This document shows, piece by piece, positions 25,449 to 33,726 of a stretch of 64,000 nt of DNA. Location of the stretch: assembly GCF_014932895.1 (NCBI RefSeq), contig NZ_JACYOF010000005.1, positions 347,180 to 411,179 on the forward strand. The letters run 5' to 3'. The translations under genes and the position numbers were made by a program. The DNA is from Bacillus thuringiensis. Lineage in GTDB: Bacteria; Bacillota; Bacilli; Bacillales; Bacillaceae_G. Within the stretch, counting starts at the first letter, position 1. Every line of letters starts with the position of its first letter. The notes under the pieces were generated by a model, which did no database searches, was not told the origin of the DNA, and saw only the letters and a program-made list of their open reading frames with translations.

Positions 25449-25816
25449 GATGGATTACCCCTTTTCTGTTGAAATATCCCCTAATCATAAAATTTTATAT
25501 TAATAAAATATTTTGACTTTACTCAATCAAATTATATCGAATTTGTGAACAAATAACAATGCATGAATGAATACTCTGTTGTACAATAAGAAGAAAAGTA
25601 AAGTAAACTGTTTTTACCTTTTAGTTACTATTGCATTGCAAGTAGCATGTTATATAGAAGAAGTCATCTACTTTGAAGTGAAGTAATGAAGTAACTAAAT
25701 AGTTTAGAACGTGTAACAAAAACAACAAGAAACAGCTTAGTTTTCTTCTTATAGATGAAGTCAGAAAGCCTATTACAGTAATGGGTAATTTGTTTTGTAG
25801 TACAGGGGGGAGAATT
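25449..25816. other. Intergenic region with nested inverted repeats before yuzB
   Basis: The 10-base inverted repeat TTTAGTTACT/AGTAACTAAA (25620-25629 and 25690-25699) encloses a second, AAGTAG/CTACTT (25640-25645 and 25668-25673). This could fold as an RNA arm in the yuzB leader. No further elements recognised. Confidence 0.4.
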
Positions 25817-26056
25817 TTGATTAAACCATTAATTGAATTTTGTGTAGGTAACCTTGCGAGTGGTTCACAAGCAGCTTTAGAGAAATTAGAAAAAGATCCG
25901 AATTTAGATGTAATGGAGTATGGGTGTTTAGGATATTGTGGTATTTGTTTTGAAGGACCATTTGCCCTTGTGAATGGTGAAGTAGTACAAGGTGCAACAG
26001 TAGAAGAACTTGTAAATAATGTATATGAGTATTTGGATGAAAATCCAATGTTTTAA
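25817..26056 (+). CDS. yuzB: YuzB family protein (DUF1450)
   Basis: A 79-residue protein matching YuzB, with conserved cysteines in [11 protein letters not shown] and [20 protein letters not shown]. Function unknown; the cysteine pattern suggests metal or iron-sulfur binding. The start is TTG (25817) with GGGGGGAG just before it; the upstream in-frame ATG lacks a binding site. Confidence 0.88.
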
Positions 26057-26085
26057 GGTGTTGCGAATGGGCAGCGCCTTTTTCT
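26054..26085 (+). terminator. Terminator after yuzB
   Basis: GGTG..GC/GC..CGCC imperfect hairpin followed by TTTTTCTTTTT. Confidence 0.7.
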
Positions 26086-26126
26086 TTTTACATGAGATAA
26101 AACGTTATTTCGGAGGGTAGGATAAT

Positions 26127-26240
26127 ACTGATTATTAGCCTTCACCAATCGGGCTTTTACGGGCAGCCCGACTCCCACCTAACTTCTTTGCTCCAGCCGA
26201 ATTTTGAGGTGGGAGTCTTACTGCCCACAAATAGCGGGAA
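26127..26240 (-). repeat. bcr1-type repeat, copy 3 (inverted, truncated)
   Basis: Reverse-orientation copy with the CACCTAACTTC..GAATTTTGAGGTGGG core and CTGCCCACAAATAGCGGG end. The outer AAAGTGAAAC segment is missing at the left, and the right end runs into an A tract instead of ATAAA. Confidence 0.8.
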
Positions 26241-26271
26241 AAAAAAGGCCCTTTTAGAAGGGCTTTTTTCT
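26239..26271. terminator. Terminator-like hairpin
   Basis: AAAAGGCCCTT..AAGGGCTTTTTT stem abutting the truncated repeat. Confidence 0.6.
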
Positions 26272-26402
26272 TACACTGTTTGTGCAAGATTGGCTCATCG
26301 CCAAAACGTTGTTAAATATGAGAAACGGGGGACATTCATATTGTGTTCTAAAAGCATGCATTTTATACTTAAAATAACAAATTATTTTTGGAGTGAATAC
26401 AA

Positions 26403-27269
26403 ATGAGCCAATTTTCTTTTACAAAAATGCATGGTCTTGGCAATAGTTATATATATGTAAATATGTTTGAAGAACAAATTCCTAAAGAAGATTTAGCTCT
26501 TGTGGCGGAAAAGGTTTCGAATATTAATACTGGTATTGGAGCAGATGGGATGATTTTAATTTGTCCTTCTGACGTAGCTCCAGTGAAAATGCGCATGTTT
26601 AATAATGATGGTTCAGAAGGAAAGAGCTGTGGCAACGGTTTACGCTGCGTAGCGAAATATGCGTATGAGCATAAACTAGTAGAAGATACAGTTTTCACAA
26701 TTGAAACGTTAGCTGGTATTGTTACAGCAGAAGTAACGGTAGAAGATGAAAAAGTGACATTAGCAAAAATCGATATGGGAGCACCGCGTTTAACACGTGC
26801 AGAAATCCCAATGCTCGGTGAAGGTGAAACACCATTTATTCGTGAAAACTTCTTATATAATAATCATCGTTATGCATTTACAGCTGTTTCAATGGGGAAT
26901 CCGCATGCAGTTATTTTTGTTGATGATGTAGAGAAAGCTCCTCTTACAACACTTGGCCCAGTCCTTGAGACACATGAAATGTTCCCAGAGCGAGTAAATG
27001 TTGAATTTATCGAGATTTTGAATGATGAAGAGATGAACTTCCGCGTTTGGGAACGTGGATCTGGTGTAACACAAGCTTGCGGAACAGGGGCGTGTGCTGC
27101 GGTTGTAGCTGCTATTTTAAATGGAAAGATGGAACGCGGTAAGGAAATTACAGTTCATTTAGCTGGCGGCGATTTAATGATTGCATGGACAGAAGAAGGA
27201 AATGTGTTAATGAAGGGGCCTGCGGAAGTAATTTGCCACGGAGTGTATGAGTACAAGATAGAAGCGTAA
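26403..27269 (+). CDS. dapF: Diaminopimelate epimerase
   Basis: A 288-residue DapF, converting LL- to meso-diaminopimelate for lysine and peptidoglycan synthesis. Both catalytic cysteines are in their motifs: [10 protein letters not shown] (C76) and [12 protein letters not shown] near residue 225. Length is normal. GGAGTG lies eight bases before the ATG. The next gene starts 41 bases downstream on the same strand. Confidence 0.95.
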   Translation: MSQFSFTKMHGLGNSYIYVNMFEEQIPKEDLALVAEKVSNINTGIGADGMILICPSDVAPVKMRMFNNDGSEGKSCGNGLRCVAKYAYEHKLVEDTVFTIETLAGIVTAEVTVEDEKVTLAKIDMGAPRLTRAEIPMLGEGETPFIRENFLYNNHRYAFTAVSMGNPHAVIFVDDVEKAPLTTLGPVLETHEMFPERVNVEFIEILNDEEMNFRVWERGSGVTQACGTGACAAVVAAILNGKMERGKEITVHLAGGDLMIAWTEEGNVLMKGPAEVICHGVYEYKIEA

Positions 27270-27310
27270 AGATGTATAATAGAATGAGAACAGAAAGGAT
27301 GGTGTATTTC

Positions 27311-27664
27311 ATGATTGAAGTAACAGAACAAGCAGCTTTTCAAATTAAAGATATGTTAAAAGATGCTGAAGACGGAGAGAAGTACGTGCGCCTTGCTGTA
27401 CACGGCGGCGGATGTAGCGGTCTTTCTTACGGCTTAGGATTTGAAGTAGAACCAAACGAAGACGACACAGTTCTTGAGTTTTTCGGTGTTGAATTTGTTA
27501 TCGATAAAGAAAGTGCTCCAATAGTTAAAGGAGTAAAAATTGACTATAAACAATCTATGCTTGGCGGTGGATTTACAATCGACAATCCAAACGCAATCGC
27601 ATCATGCGGATGTGGATCATCTTTCCGTACAGCGACGAATGCTGGTAAGCCGGAGGAGTGCTAA
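27311..27664 (+). CDS. yutM: IscA/HesB-like iron-sulfur protein (YutM)
   Basis: A 117-residue A-type iron-sulfur carrier. The three conserved cysteines are seen in HGGGCSGLSYG and in SCGCGSSF near the C-terminus. AAAGGATGG precedes the ATG at 27311. Probably passes clusters to apo-proteins together with the Suf machinery. It ends at the edge of a disturbed accessory region. Confidence 0.92.
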   Translation: MIEVTEQAAFQIKDMLKDAEDGEKYVRLAVHGGGCSGLSYGLGFEVEPNEDDTVLEFFGVEFVIDKESAPIVKGVKIDYKQSMLGGGFTIDNPNAIASCGCGSSFRTATNAGKPEEC

Positions 27665-27751
27665 GTACGAAAAAGTGCGTCAAATCAACGTTTTTAGTAC
27701 CGAGATATTAGCGTGAAATCTTTTCGCAAACATAAAGCGCATAGGGTAAGG

Positions 27752-28096
27752 ATGGAGAATTGAGCGTGGTAGATAACGTTCGAGATTCGACCAGACACAA
27801 GTAACGAAGTGTCTCTACGTAACCTTACTGCACAGTTATATGGGTTAATACAATCGAGCCTTCTTGACGGTGAATTACAATATTCATTCGTTGAGGGGTT
27901 TTTTTGTGGTTTTAAAACGTAAAAAGCGGCGGATCGAAAGATTTACATACTATGGGACGTTTTAAGGAAACTACGTGATAAGATTCGTGACAAGTAGCAA
28001 AACTGGCGTGAAAGACTTTATTGGAGCTAATATGCTGATATTAAAGATTACATAATAACTGCGATTGATTAACGTAGGAACTACGTAAGGGTGTGA
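27752..28096 (+). pseudogene. Decayed protein-coding gene of unknown function
   Basis: Reading through five in-frame stops and two single-T shifts gives one 114-residue protein of consistent character. Segment 1 includes ITFEIRPDTSNEVSLRNLTA and QLYGLIQSSLLDGELQYSF. After a 7-T run the frame shifts to VVLKRKKRRIERFTYYGTF, and after a 4-T run to LRKLRDKIRDK, QNWRERLYWS, YADIKDYIITAID and RRNYVRV. The two shifts cancel out. No family was recognised. The pattern fits an old disabled gene rather than noise. Confidence 0.6.
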
Positions 28097-28119
28097 GAAA
28101 TAGTATTCACCCCCTTTTT
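28088..28119 (+). terminator. Terminator of the decayed gene
   Basis: GGGTG..CACCC hairpin followed by CCTTTTTG, starting inside the last codons of the decayed frame. Confidence 0.5.
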
Positions 28120-28229
28120 GTGTTGCATGATAAGGTACGTTACGGGGAAGATGTCGCCATTTCTTCGATATTTAATAGTTGTGTACGTAATTCTTTCGTA
28201 AATAAAAAAGAGCGCCATTTTCCTCTTAT

Positions 28230-28586
28230 TTAATTTAAAGAATCAATAGGTTTATGGTGGAACTCAAATCCATATCCAGATCCCCTCAATTGTTCACTTA
28301 CAATGTTATAAAACTTCTTTCCATAAAAACTAGGTTCATTCTGCGAATACACTTGTATAATGAATTGTGTTCTTCCTATTGTACTTGGAACTTTTTCATA
28401 GATTTCATCACTTTCAATAAATCCTAAATATGTATTGATTTTGTCTTGTAGAAGTAAAATGTGCTCATCGTCAAGTTCTTCGCTTTTATTCCACTCTAAA
28501 GCATCAAAGATTGTTAAGTACACATTATCTTTATTATCCTCGTCTATTAAAACTAAATCGACTTGATCCGTATCATGTAATGCCAT
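28230..28586 (-). CDS. DUF6572-like putative immunity protein
   Basis: A 118-residue acidic protein (DTDQVDLVLIDEDNKDNVYL near the start, then EHILLLQDKINTYLGFIESDE). It resembles DUF6572 proteins found as partners of polymorphic toxins. It follows the toxin-like ORF by 12 bases on the same strand, the usual toxin-immunity order. Assignment as immunity protein rests on family memory and position. Confidence 0.65.
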   Translation of the reverse strand: MALHDTDQVDLVLIDEDNKDNVYLTIFDALEWNKSEELDDEHILLLQDKINTYLGFIESDEIYEKVPSTIGRTQFIIQVYSQNEPSFYGKKFYNIVSEQLRGSGYGFEFHHKPIDSLN

Positions 28587-28598
28587 ATAAAAGCCACC

Positions 28599-29042
28599 TT
28601 ATTCTTCTTTTCTTATTACATTTATTTTTGTTGGTGGAATCTCTTCTAAATGTTCAAATGGGGGTTTGTTCCTACTTTTAACAATTGCACCTGATTCCGC
28701 AATTTCGGGGAAGGCTTTTTTCTGATTTTTGGTAAGCGGTGCAGTAGGTGACGATTTTAATTCCACTAAGTCAATCTTACCATTTGCGTCCTTGCCTCCT
28801 ATATCTATACGAGAGCGTATGCCTGATTTTGTTTGTACAGTTATTTGCTCATTCATTTCAGATTTAGGTTTTTGTTGTTTTATAGATTCGAACATTTTTG
28901 TTTCGTATTCTTTACCTGCTAAGCTATTAGCTTTTAAAGTTTTCCGTTGTTTTTCTAGTTTGGCTGCTGCATCTATTGCATTGGAAACTTTTTTTAGCGC
29001 CTTTAACGACTTTATGAAGAAATTTAACGAAATGGTAGCCAA
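28599..29042 (-). CDS. Orphan C-terminal nuclease-type polymorphic toxin fragment
   Basis: A 147-residue ORF whose C-terminal half (RSRIDIGGKDANGKIDLVEL then KSSPTAPLTKNQKKAFPEI) has the D-x..-ExK pattern of PD-(D/E)xK restriction-like toxin domains. There is no LXG, RHS or other delivery domain; the 5' end runs into the tail of an O-methyltransferase pseudogene on the opposite strand. The TTG start at 29042 has no good ribosome binding site. It is most likely a truncated toxin tail kept with its immunity gene. Confidence 0.6.
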   Translation of the reverse strand: MATISLNFFIKSLKALKKVSNAIDAAAKLEKQRKTLKANSLAGKEYETKMFESIKQQKPKSEMNEQITVQTKSGIRSRIDIGGKDANGKIDLVELKSSPTAPLTKNQKKAFPEIAESGAIVKSRNKPPFEHLEEIPPTKINVIRKEE

Positions 29043-29112
29043 TCATCCGAAGTTAGAATCCGTACTGATTCCAATTGGTGACGGGATGACGGTTTCTAAA
29101 GTGAAGAAATAA
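28999..29112 (+). pseudogene. 3' fragment of an O-methyltransferase gene
   Basis: The last 38 codons read AFNDFMKKFNEMVANHPKLE then SVLIPIGDGMTVSKVKK, like the C-terminus of YrrM-type SAM-dependent O-methyltransferases. Upstream sequence in this frame is the antisense of the toxin ORF, so the rest of the gene is missing. It marks one edge of the toxin-immunity insertion. Confidence 0.6.
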
Positions 29113-29163
29113 TTATTATCTTACAAAAGTGTAATGTTCATGTCATGTTTTTGAATTTCTTCT

Positions 29164-29181
29164 TTAAAGCCTAGGCTTTAA
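29164..29181. repeat. Perfect 18-base palindrome
   Basis: TTAAAGCCTAGGCTTTAA lies 37 bases upstream of a YxeA-like lipoprotein gene. It could be an operator or a recombination scar. Confidence 0.6.
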
Positions 29182-29217
29182 GATAACAATATAAGAAAAA
29201 CACATGAGGTGAAGGAA

Positions 29218-29571
29218 ATGAAAAGATACATTGCACTTTTTAGTATTTTAGTTGTATTTGCAAGCCTGTTAGTTGGCTGTGATATTAATCGCTTAGGTAA
29301 AGATGAGTATTACGTTCAAATTACAGTAGATGGAAAAGAGTATAATGGTAAAGCTTCTAATGGTGAGAAGTATAAAGACTATCAATATAAGCTAACTGGT
29401 TTTGATAAAGATGGTAAAGAAAAAGAATTAGAATTTAATGCACAAAAAAACCTTCGTAAAGAAGCATTCCTACGTGTATACTACTCAGATAAAAAAGGTG
29501 TAACAGCTTGGGAAGAAGTGAAGAAGGACGAGCTTCCTGCGAAAGTGAAAGAAAAACTAGGTGCGAAATAG
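29218..29571 (+). CDS. YxeA-like (DUF1093) lipoprotein
   Basis: A 117-residue predicted lipoprotein with a lipobox LLVGC (Cys near residue 19) and a YxeA/DUF1093-type beta-rich domain (YYVQITVDGKEYNGKASNG..YQYKLTGFDKDGKEKELEF). Relatives are small secreted proteins of unknown role, some induced by cell-envelope stress. GAGGTGAAGG precedes the ATG at 29218. Confidence 0.82.
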   Translation: MKRYIALFSILVVFASLLVGCDINRLGKDEYYVQITVDGKEYNGKASNGEKYKDYQYKLTGFDKDGKEKELEFNAQKNLRKEAFLRVYYSDKKGVTAWEEVKKDELPAKVKEKLGAK

Positions 29572-29576
29572 GACAG

Positions 29577-29613
29577 AAAAAAGGAATTGACGAACAGGGT
29601 CAATTCCTTTTTT
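29577..29613 (+). terminator. Bidirectional terminator
   Basis: AAAGGAATTGAC/GTCAATTCCTTT hairpin between convergent genes; it overlaps the end of the DUF523 gene. Confidence 0.85.
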
Positions 29614-30061
29614 CATTCTCAAAATCTTCTTCTGAAATGACTTTAAATCCATTTCTTTTAAATAAAGCTGTTGTTACCCCGTAACCAGTTTGTTTATTGC
29701 CGTTAAATTCTCCAGTGTAAATAGTAGAACTACCACAAGATGGACTACGCTCTTTTAAAATAATATATTCTGGATTTAAATCTTTTATTTGTTCTAATGC
29801 TTTATAAGCACCACGCACGAAAGCTTCTGTGACATCTTCACCATCTTTTGTCATCACTTTCGCTTTTCCGTCCAAAACGTCATCTCCATTCCCATCAATA
29901 ATTTCAGCTGAAGGACGAGGCGTTGGCAATCCTCCTAATACTTCAGGACAAACGAGGATAGTATCTTCTCTTTGTAATAACTCCTCTATTTTGGAAACAA
30001 GATTATCGTTGCCGTCATACCGACAAGCGATACCACCTAAACAAGCGCTAACTACAATCAT
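29600..30061 (-). CDS. DUF523 family protein
   Basis: A 153-residue DUF523 protein with conserved cysteines in VSACLGGIACRYDG, LVCPEVLGG and ERSPSCGSSTIY, which may bind a metal or iron-sulfur cluster. Function is unknown. GGAGATG precedes the ATG. Confidence 0.85.
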   Translation of the reverse strand: MIVVSACLGGIACRYDGNDNLVSKIEELLQREDTILVCPEVLGGLPTPRPSAEIIDGNGDDVLDGKAKVMTKDGEDVTEAFVRGAYKALEQIKDLNPEYIILKERSPSCGSSTIYTGEFNGNKQTGYGVTTALFKRNGFKVISEEDFENEKRN

Positions 30062-30141
30062 ATTTTCATCTCCAATAAAAAAATAGTAAATATCACGCCA
30101 ATTTCGCTTCCAGCTTCTTACCTATAAATGAGGTGATAAAA

Positions 30142-31023
30142 ATGGGAAGCTTATATAATTTAATGAAACCATATAGTGCATTTCGAAGTAAAGAAGAGTT
30201 TAATACATACCAAAAACAAGTGTTGAAGTACTATCGATTTCAATTGAATAAAACTGATTCTATCATTATTTATTTTTTAGGAAAGTATGCGGTGAATGAG
30301 AAACAAAAAACAGTGGGAGTTGCTTGTCCGTTAATGGAGACGATTGCTACAAATGTTGGAAAGAGTATTCGCACAGTGCGCCGCTCGATTGCAAAGTTAG
30401 AGGAACTGGGAATTATAAAACGTGTTGCGACAAAAGAGAGACATAAGCGTGGCGGATATAGTGCAAACTTATATGTATTTCTTGCATCAGCAATTGACCG
30501 CATGGATGACCGTATGAAAATGTCCGCATGTGAAAGTGAAGAACATGCAGCTAGCTGTAGCGGGAAGGAGCAAAAATGCGAGGGGGAAACAATTCTTTCT
30601 AAAAACATTCCAAAAATAAAAGAGAAAAGAAAAGTAACGTACGAGCTTGATGAAACGTATTGTCGCCACGATATACCGAAGCCTTTTATATACGCACTTG
30701 TACCGATGACGAGTAATCCGAAAAAGATTAATATACTTTGGGCTAAAGTGGAACTTGCGTATAAAAAGAGTGGATTACTAGAGCAAGGTGTTTTACTAGA
30801 GCAAATATTAGCTGATGAAGAAGTGTACGGAAATTTCATTTGGCGTGTGAAAAGTGTTGTAAGAGCTTATAAATATGGAGAAATTCGTAAAGATGTTAGG
30901 GCACTTTTGTATAGTACAGTTCGAGATTTATTTTTAGAGGTTGGATTAGAGTGGGGAGCAGCATTAAGGAGAAGCAAGGGAATATTGTTATTTGATCCGT
31001 TTAAAAAGGAGCTAGGGGTATAA
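30142..31023 (+). CDS. Helix-turn-helix domain protein
   Basis: A 293-residue protein with an N-terminal winged-helix region (LMETIATNVGKSIRTVRRSIAKLEELGIIKRV, about residues 65-100), a variable linker rich in charged residues and cysteines, and a helical C-terminal domain. It recalls the helix-turn-helix proteins of plasmid or phage replication modules, but no replication genes are near. AGGTGAT lies just before the ATG at 30142. Function unresolved. Confidence 0.65.
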   Translation: MGSLYNLMKPYSAFRSKEEFNTYQKQVLKYYRFQLNKTDSIIIYFLGKYAVNEKQKTVGVACPLMETIATNVGKSIRTVRRSIAKLEELGIIKRVATKERHKRGGYSANLYVFLASAIDRMDDRMKMSACESEEHAASCSGKEQKCEGETILSKNIPKIKEKRKVTYELDETYCRHDIPKPFIYALVPMTSNPKKINILWAKVELAYKKSGLLEQGVLLEQILADEEVYGNFIWRVKSVVRAYKYGEIRKDVRALLYSTVRDLFLEVGLEWGAALRRSKGILLFDPFKKELGV

Positions 31024-31125
31024 TGCATGGTAGATGTAAGTCTTTTAATAACCAGTACTCTTTTTATTATTTGAATTATGATAGGGGGAAATATATAAAA
31101 ACGTCTTTTTATTATATTAATATAA

Positions 31126-31153
31126 TTGACTTTATGAATAAAATTGGTAGAAT
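31126..31153 (+). promoter_or_regulatory. SigA-type promoter of the choline-binding-repeat gene
   Basis: TTGACT (31126-31131) and TAGAAT (31148-31153) with a 16-base spacer, 36 bases before the start codon. Confidence 0.65.
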
Positions 31154-31188
31154 AGAGGAGATAGATTATTTAGAAAAGGGGAAAAAAT

Positions 31189-32085
31189 ATGAAAAAAGCA
31201 ATAATAGCAAGCTTACTTTCTACGGCACTACTAATTCCAGCTAGCGCCTATGCGGCAGAAAGTAAAGGTAATGTAAGTACTTCTAAGCCTAAAAGTACAA
31301 TAAGTGCTAATAAGGCAAATGGTTGGGTACAATCAGGTGGAACATGGTACTACTATAAGAATGGTGTTAAAGCAACAGGGTGGCAATCGATTGGTGGTAA
31401 ATGGTATTACTTAGGTTCTTATGGAACAATGGAAACAGGTTGGGTTTCAATTTATAATCAAACAACAGGAAAATATACATATTATTATATGGATAAAAAC
31501 TCTGGAGCAATGAAGACAGGATGGGTATTAGATAACGGATATTGGTATTATTTAAATAATGATGGATCAAGACAAACTGGTTGGTTATCACTTGGTAATA
31601 AATGGTATTACTTAGGTTCTTATGGAGTAATGGAAACAGGTTGGGTTTCAATTTACAACCAATCAACAGCGAAATATACATATTATTATATGGATAAAAG
31701 CTCTGGAGCAATGAAGACAGGATGGGTATTAAATAACGGATATTGGTATTTCTTAAATAGTAGCGGTGCAAAACAAACAGGTTGGCAATTGATTGGTGGT
31801 AAATGGTATTATCTAGGCTCATATGGTGAAATGGCAACAGGTAGACAGTATATAAATAATGTATATTACTACTTAAATTCAAGTTCTGGAGCAATGGAAA
31901 CGGGTTGGAAAAAAGTAGGTAATTATTGGCATTTCTTTAATAATAATGGATCTGAGTATTACGGTTGGTTAAAATATGGAGGAAGCTGGTATTATTTAGA
32001 TTCATACGGTGAAATGGCAACAGGACAGAAATGGATCGATAGTAAATATTATTACTTTAATGCTAGCGGTGTTTGGTTAGGATAA
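31189..32085 (+). CDS. Secreted protein with choline/glucan-binding (YG) repeats
   Basis: A 298-residue secreted protein. Signal peptide residues 1-22 ends ASAYA-AE. The rest is made of about a dozen aromatic repeats such as GWQSIGGKWYYLGSYGTMET and GWVLDNGYWYYLNNDGSRQT, typical of choline- or glucan-binding modules. No catalytic domain is present, so it is a wall-binding or adhesin-type protein. A 68-residue unit is duplicated in tandem (bases about 31410-31550 and 31614-31754). A strong terminator follows. Confidence 0.85.
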   Translation: MKKAIIASLLSTALLIPASAYAAESKGNVSTSKPKSTISANKANGWVQSGGTWYYYKNGVKATGWQSIGGKWYYLGSYGTMETGWVSIYNQTTGKYTYYYMDKNSGAMKTGWVLDNGYWYYLNNDGSRQTGWLSLGNKWYYLGSYGVMETGWVSIYNQSTAKYTYYYMDKSSGAMKTGWVLNNGYWYFLNSSGAKQTGWQLIGGKWYYLGSYGEMATGRQYINNVYYYLNSSSGAMETGWKKVGNYWHFFNNNGSEYYGWLKYGGSWYYLDSYGEMATGQKWIDSKYYYFNASGVWLG

Positions 32086-32108
32086 CTGAATAATTGTATT
32101 AATTGATA

Positions 32109-32143
32109 GAATAGGTCGCATTTTATGATGCGACCTATTTTTA
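32109..32143 (+). terminator. Terminator
   Basis: AATAGGTCGCAT/ATGCGACCTATT hairpin with T tract between convergent genes. Confidence 0.85.
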
Positions 32144-32161
32144 ATAAATGACACGTATAGG

Positions 32162-33409
32162 TTAGTCAAACTTCCTTACAACTGGAACACGAATTGCGAC
32201 AAATAGTACGAAGACGATAACGGCGATTGCACCGCTTTTCATAACTGTTACGATTGGAATTCCTATTGCGAGCGCAATTGATGTGAATGCATAAGAAAGC
32301 GGGATAAAGCCCATTGAAGATAGCATAAGTAAACTCATTACGCGTCCCATCATTGCTTCTTTTACTGTCGATTGAATCATTGCCATAAGCGGAACAATCG
32401 CCATTGCGATTGTAATACCGTAAAACATGCCGGCTAATAATGCTTGCCAAAGTACAGTGCTAAAGTTGATGGATAAGAAGAATACACCAGAAAGTAGCAT
32501 CATGATAATACAAAATAGACCACGTCTGCGGTTAATGTTTTTTAATCCGACAATGACAGCGCCTATTGCCATCCCACCACCAACAGCTGCTTCTAAGTAA
32601 CTGAACTGGAGTGAATCACCGTGCAGCACGTTTTTAACAAAAAGCGGGAAACCGACTTGCATCGGACCGATTAAAAATAAGTTTAAAAAGGCGCTACAAA
32701 TGAGAAAAGTTGAAAGGAATGGTGATTCCTTTACATATAAGATTCCTTCTTTAATAGAAGTGAACATGCCTTTGTCTGTATCTTTTTGCTCTGCCATCGT
32801 AAATTGTATTTTTTGAACGAGTATGGCCGCGATGATCAGTAATAAAATCGTAATCGAAAAGATTGTTTCATAGTTCGTAAATTTGATGAGAATTCCGCCA
32901 AGTACAGGGCCCAAGATGACCGATGCTTGGTTTGTCATTTGTGTAAGTGAGTTTGCTTGTGTTAAACGGCTTTTTTCTACAAGTTCCGGTAGGATAGATC
33001 CATCAGCTGACCAGAAAAAAGCATCAGCAAGTCCAAAGAATAAAGCGAATAAAGCAAATGTATATAGTGTTACATCACCGACGATAAACCATGTGAGAAT
33101 GGTTGCGACAAGAATAGCACGAATAATATTGGAGTAAAACATAATATTTTTTTTCGGGAATTTATCAGCTACAGCGCCGCCGACAATCATAAAAATAAGC
33201 CTTGGAACACTAAGGGCTACGAAAACAACACCGAGTGAAGCTTCAAGGTTTAATGTTTTTGCTATGTACCACGTTTGTGAAAAAGTAAAAAAGGCTAAAG
33301 CAAAGCTTGAAAAGAGAGTAGCTGCCCAAAGGAAAAGGAAATTCGTATTTTTTAATAACGGTTTTCCATTGCCCTCTACAGCAGATTTATTTTGTTGTAG
33401 TTCCTCCAT
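32162..33409 (-). CDS. MFS transporter (MFS_3 / EntS-like)
   Basis: A 415-residue membrane protein with about 12 helices. The loop 2-3 motif GGAVADKFPKKNIMF and the DAFFWSADGSILPELVEKS segment are typical of the MFS_3 group that includes enterobactin exporter EntS and macrolide efflux proteins. Substrate unknown. A bcr1-type repeat lies directly upstream of the start. Confidence 0.82.
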   Translation of the reverse strand: MEELQQNKSAVEGNGKPLLKNTNFLFLWAATLFSSFALAFFTFSQTWYIAKTLNLEASLGVVFVALSVPRLIFMIVGGAVADKFPKKNIMFYSNIIRAILVATILTWFIVGDVTLYTFALFALFFGLADAFFWSADGSILPELVEKSRLTQANSLTQMTNQASVILGPVLGGILIKFTNYETIFSITILLLIIAAILVQKIQFTMAEQKDTDKGMFTSIKEGILYVKESPFLSTFLICSAFLNLFLIGPMQVGFPLFVKNVLHGDSLQFSYLEAAVGGGMAIGAVIVGLKNINRRRGLFCIIMMLLSGVFFLSINFSTVLWQALLAGMFYGITIAMAIVPLMAMIQSTVKEAMMGRVMSLLMLSSMGFIPLSYAFTSIALAIGIPIVTVMKSGAIAVIVFVLFVAIRVPVVRKFD

Positions 33410-33460
33410 ATTGCTTCCTTTCTATGTACCAATTTTAGACTAAAATCTATTAAAAATCGT

Positions 33461-33616
33461 TTTATCCCGCGTTAACGGGCCGTACACTCCCACCTCAAAA
33501 TTCGACTGGAGCAAAGAAGTTAGGTGGGAGATCAACTGCCCGTTAACGCCCGATTAGTTCAACTAATAATCAGTGTGGGATGGACAAAATCCCCACTGAT
33601 TATAGTTTCACTTTAT
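33461..33616 (+). repeat. bcr1-type repeat, copy 4 (complete)
   Basis: 156 bases bounded by TTTAT on both sides. It contains paired segments that can fold: CCCACCT with AGGTGGG, GTTAACGGGC with GCCCGTTAAC, and CCCACACTG-type ends. It serves as the reference copy for this window. Confidence 0.9.
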
Positions 33617-33694
33617 ACAGTTTCTAATATTTCTATACTGCACCTTCTCATTGTAGACAATAATAATGAATTTGCCCAGTGGCTATTTAACGAC

Positions 33695-33726
33695 AAAAAA
33701 GAAGATACCAAAGGGTATCTTCTTTA
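33695..33726 (-). terminator. Terminator after the GyrI-like gene
   Basis: AAGAAGATACC/GGTATCTTCTT hairpin, with T tract on the minus strand. Confidence 0.8.

Noticed and set aside
26188-26406. 72-residue ORF before dapF
   Set aside because: It starts in the truncated bcr1 repeat and crosses a terminator.
27690-27841. Minus-strand open stretch opposite the decayed gene
   Set aside because: The composition looks antisense-like, and the plus-strand reconstruction is clearly more protein-like.
31023-31244. 73-residue plus-strand ORF before the choline-binding-repeat gene
   Set aside because: It spans the promoter and the start of the next gene, in another frame, and lacks a ribosome binding site and protein-like composition.
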